64,000 nt of DNA from contig NZ_CP122458.1 in NCBI RefSeq assembly GCF_032598905.1, forward strand, positions 1,178,001 through 1,242,000, given 5' to 3'. Both the position numbers and the translations under genes were made by a program. Source of the DNA: Streptomyces sp. 11x1. GTDB lineage: Bacteria; Actinomycetota; Actinomycetes; Streptomycetales; Streptomycetaceae. The notes below the pieces were generated by a model. The model was given only the letters and a program-made list of their open reading frames with translations. It had not been told where the DNA came from and did no database searches. Shown here piece after piece: positions 63,046 to 64,000 of this stretch (position 1 is the stretch's first letter; the number at the start of each line of letters is the position of its first letter).

Positions 63046-64000
63046 TCACGGGATCACACCCTCGGATCGCAGGGCATCGTCGATCTGCTCCCCGATGGTG
63101 TCGACGGAGCTCTCCGGTTCGATCCCGGACGGCGGCGACAGGGTGTGGGAGACCGCGATCGACACGTTCTGGTAGACCGGAGTGATCGGGCGCACGCTCG
63201 CCGACTCCAGCGCGGCCAGCACGTCCTTGGAGAAGGGGTACTCCTTCATGAACGCGGGCTCGTCGTACAGGGCTCGCAAGGTGGGCGGCAGACCGCCCTC
63301 GAGCGCGGCGGCGAGCTGGTTCTCCCGGTTGCGCAGGCACAGCGCCGCCTCGAAGGCCAGGTCGGGGTGGCGCGAGTAGGCGCTCACGGCCAGGTCGATG
63401 CCGCCGATGGTGGGCCGGGCCGGGCGGCCGGCGTCGACCCGGGGGTACGGCGCCCAGCGGAAGTTCTTGAACAGCTCGGGGTTGTTCGCCTTCATCGACG
63501 GATAGACGAACGGGTAGTTGAGCTCGAACGCGGCCGTCCCCGACTCCATGGCGAGGCGGTTCTGGTCCTCCATCTGGTTGGGCAGGGATGGGTCCGCAGC
63601 CGGGGACTTCGCCAGATCGCGCATGATCCCGGCGGCACGCACGGCGGGAGGACCGAGCGAGGGCTCGGTCGCGCTCGCGTTGAGGATGGAGCCGCCCGCA
63701 CTGTTGATCAGGGTGTTGAACCAGACGGTCAGCCCCTCGTACTGGGCGCCCTGGATCTCCACGAAGTGCGGTTGGCCCTGCCTGGCGAGGACCTCGGCCA
63801 TGTCGAGCATCTCGGCCCAGGTCCTGGGTGGGGTGGGCACCAGATCCTTGCGATACCACAGGAGTTGGGTGTTGGTGTTGTACGGGACCGCGTACAGCTT
63901 GCCCTTCCACGTCGAGGTCTGCAGCGGTACGCGCAGGGTGCCCTCCACGGCCTGCCGCTTCGCCGCCCCCGTCCACTCCCGGATCCAGCGTGCCTCGGCG
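63046..64000 (-). CDS. CUT1-type sugar-binding protein, 5' end beyond window
   Basis: At least 317 residues; the N-terminus with its lipoprotein signal lies past the window edge. The frame is open to 64000 (…RWIREWTGAAKRQAVEG). Binding-protein features: GKLYAVPYNTNTQLLWYRKD, LVPTPPRTWAEMLDMAEVLA, FNTLINSAGGSILNAS, ESGTAAFELNYPFVYPSMKA and PTIGGIDLAVSAYSRHPDLA. It resembles trehalose/maltose-binding ThuE-type proteins. It delivers sugar to the permeases at 62016 and 61183. The internal GTG at 63948 is not a real start. Confidence 0.92.
   Translation of the reverse strand, partial: AEARWIREWTGAAKRQAVEGTLRVPLQTSTWKGKLYAVPYNTNTQLLWYRKDLVPTPPRTWAEMLDMAEVLARQGQPHFVEIQGAQYEGLTVWFNTLINSAGGSILNASATEPSLGPPAVRAAGIMRDLAKSPAADPSLPNQMEDQNRLAMESGTAAFELNYPFVYPSMKANNPELFKNFRWAPYPRVDAGRPARPTIGGIDLAVSAYSRHPDLAFEAALCLRNRENQLAAALEGGLPPTLRALYDEPAFMKEYPFSKDVLAALESASVRPITPVYQNVSIAVSHTLSPPSGIEPESSVDTIGEQIDDALRSEGVIP

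Overview
The window is high-GC DNA with the codon habits of Streptomyces or a close actinomycete relative: strong third-position G/C, many GTG starts, Tat and Sec secretion signals, a monomeric NADP isocitrate dehydrogenase and Streptomyces-type insertion sequences. I found no rRNA, tRNA, CRISPR array or phage structural gene.

Layout. (1) 1-5.9 kb: three tandem-UspA stress proteins and a decayed fourth, plus a cation/proton antiporter pseudogene split by a complete ISL3-type insertion sequence with an 8-bp target duplication. (2) 6.1-39.3 kb: an accessory island of secreted carbohydrate-active proteins, nine of which carry a ricin-type beta-trefoil (RICIN) lectin module. In order they are esterase, GH95, GH5, beta-helix (GH141-like), ThuA-GSDH-PKD-CBM6, GH54, a second esterase, ThuA-DUF1080, and GSDH-PKD-CBM6. 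A tenth lectin is a relic. Among them lie two sugar importers: a binding-protein/MalFG-type set with an enolase-superfamily dehydratase and a divergent GntR regulator (13.6-19.1 kb), and a ribose-type set with a TIM-barrel isomerase (21.6-27.1 kb). (3) 39.3-45.2 kb: a decayed MFS transporter and small housekeeping or hypothetical genes. (4) 45.3-46.8 kb: an IS701-type element inserted exactly at the stop codon of an ABC exporter gene. (5) 46.8-57.7 kb: ABC exporter, LPG-synthase-like membrane protein, MscS channel, monomeric IDH, an OhrR-type regulator facing an alpha/beta hydrolase, an aldo/keto reductase and a GH43 enzyme. (6) 57.7-59.8 kb: a divergent pair of peptidoglycan-binding proteins, one being an unusual HTH-membrane-PG-binding-lysozyme-like fusion. 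(7) 59.9-64 kb: a CUT1-type sugar importer (ATPase, two permeases, and a binding protein running off the window).

How the genes fit together (inference): the island looks like a polysaccharide utilisation locus for a branched plant or microbial glycan. Esterases remove ester groups, GH5 cuts the backbone, GH95, GH54 and the beta-helix enzyme remove fucose/galactose- and arabinose-type side chains, and the importers bring the products in. The most unusual part is a secreted, lectin-tagged set that combines ThuA, glucose/sorbosone-dehydrogenase-like (GSDH) and 3-keto-disaccharide-hydrolase-like (DUF1080) domains. This suggests oxidative, 3-keto-sugar-based glycoside cleavage outside the cell.

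Genome dynamics are visible throughout. A 362-bp perfectly inverted lectin cassette lies in two different enzymes 12 kb apart, a second lectin cassette is duplicated in adjacent genes, two insertion sequences retain their target duplications, a MITE-like palindrome occurs twice, and several genes are broken.
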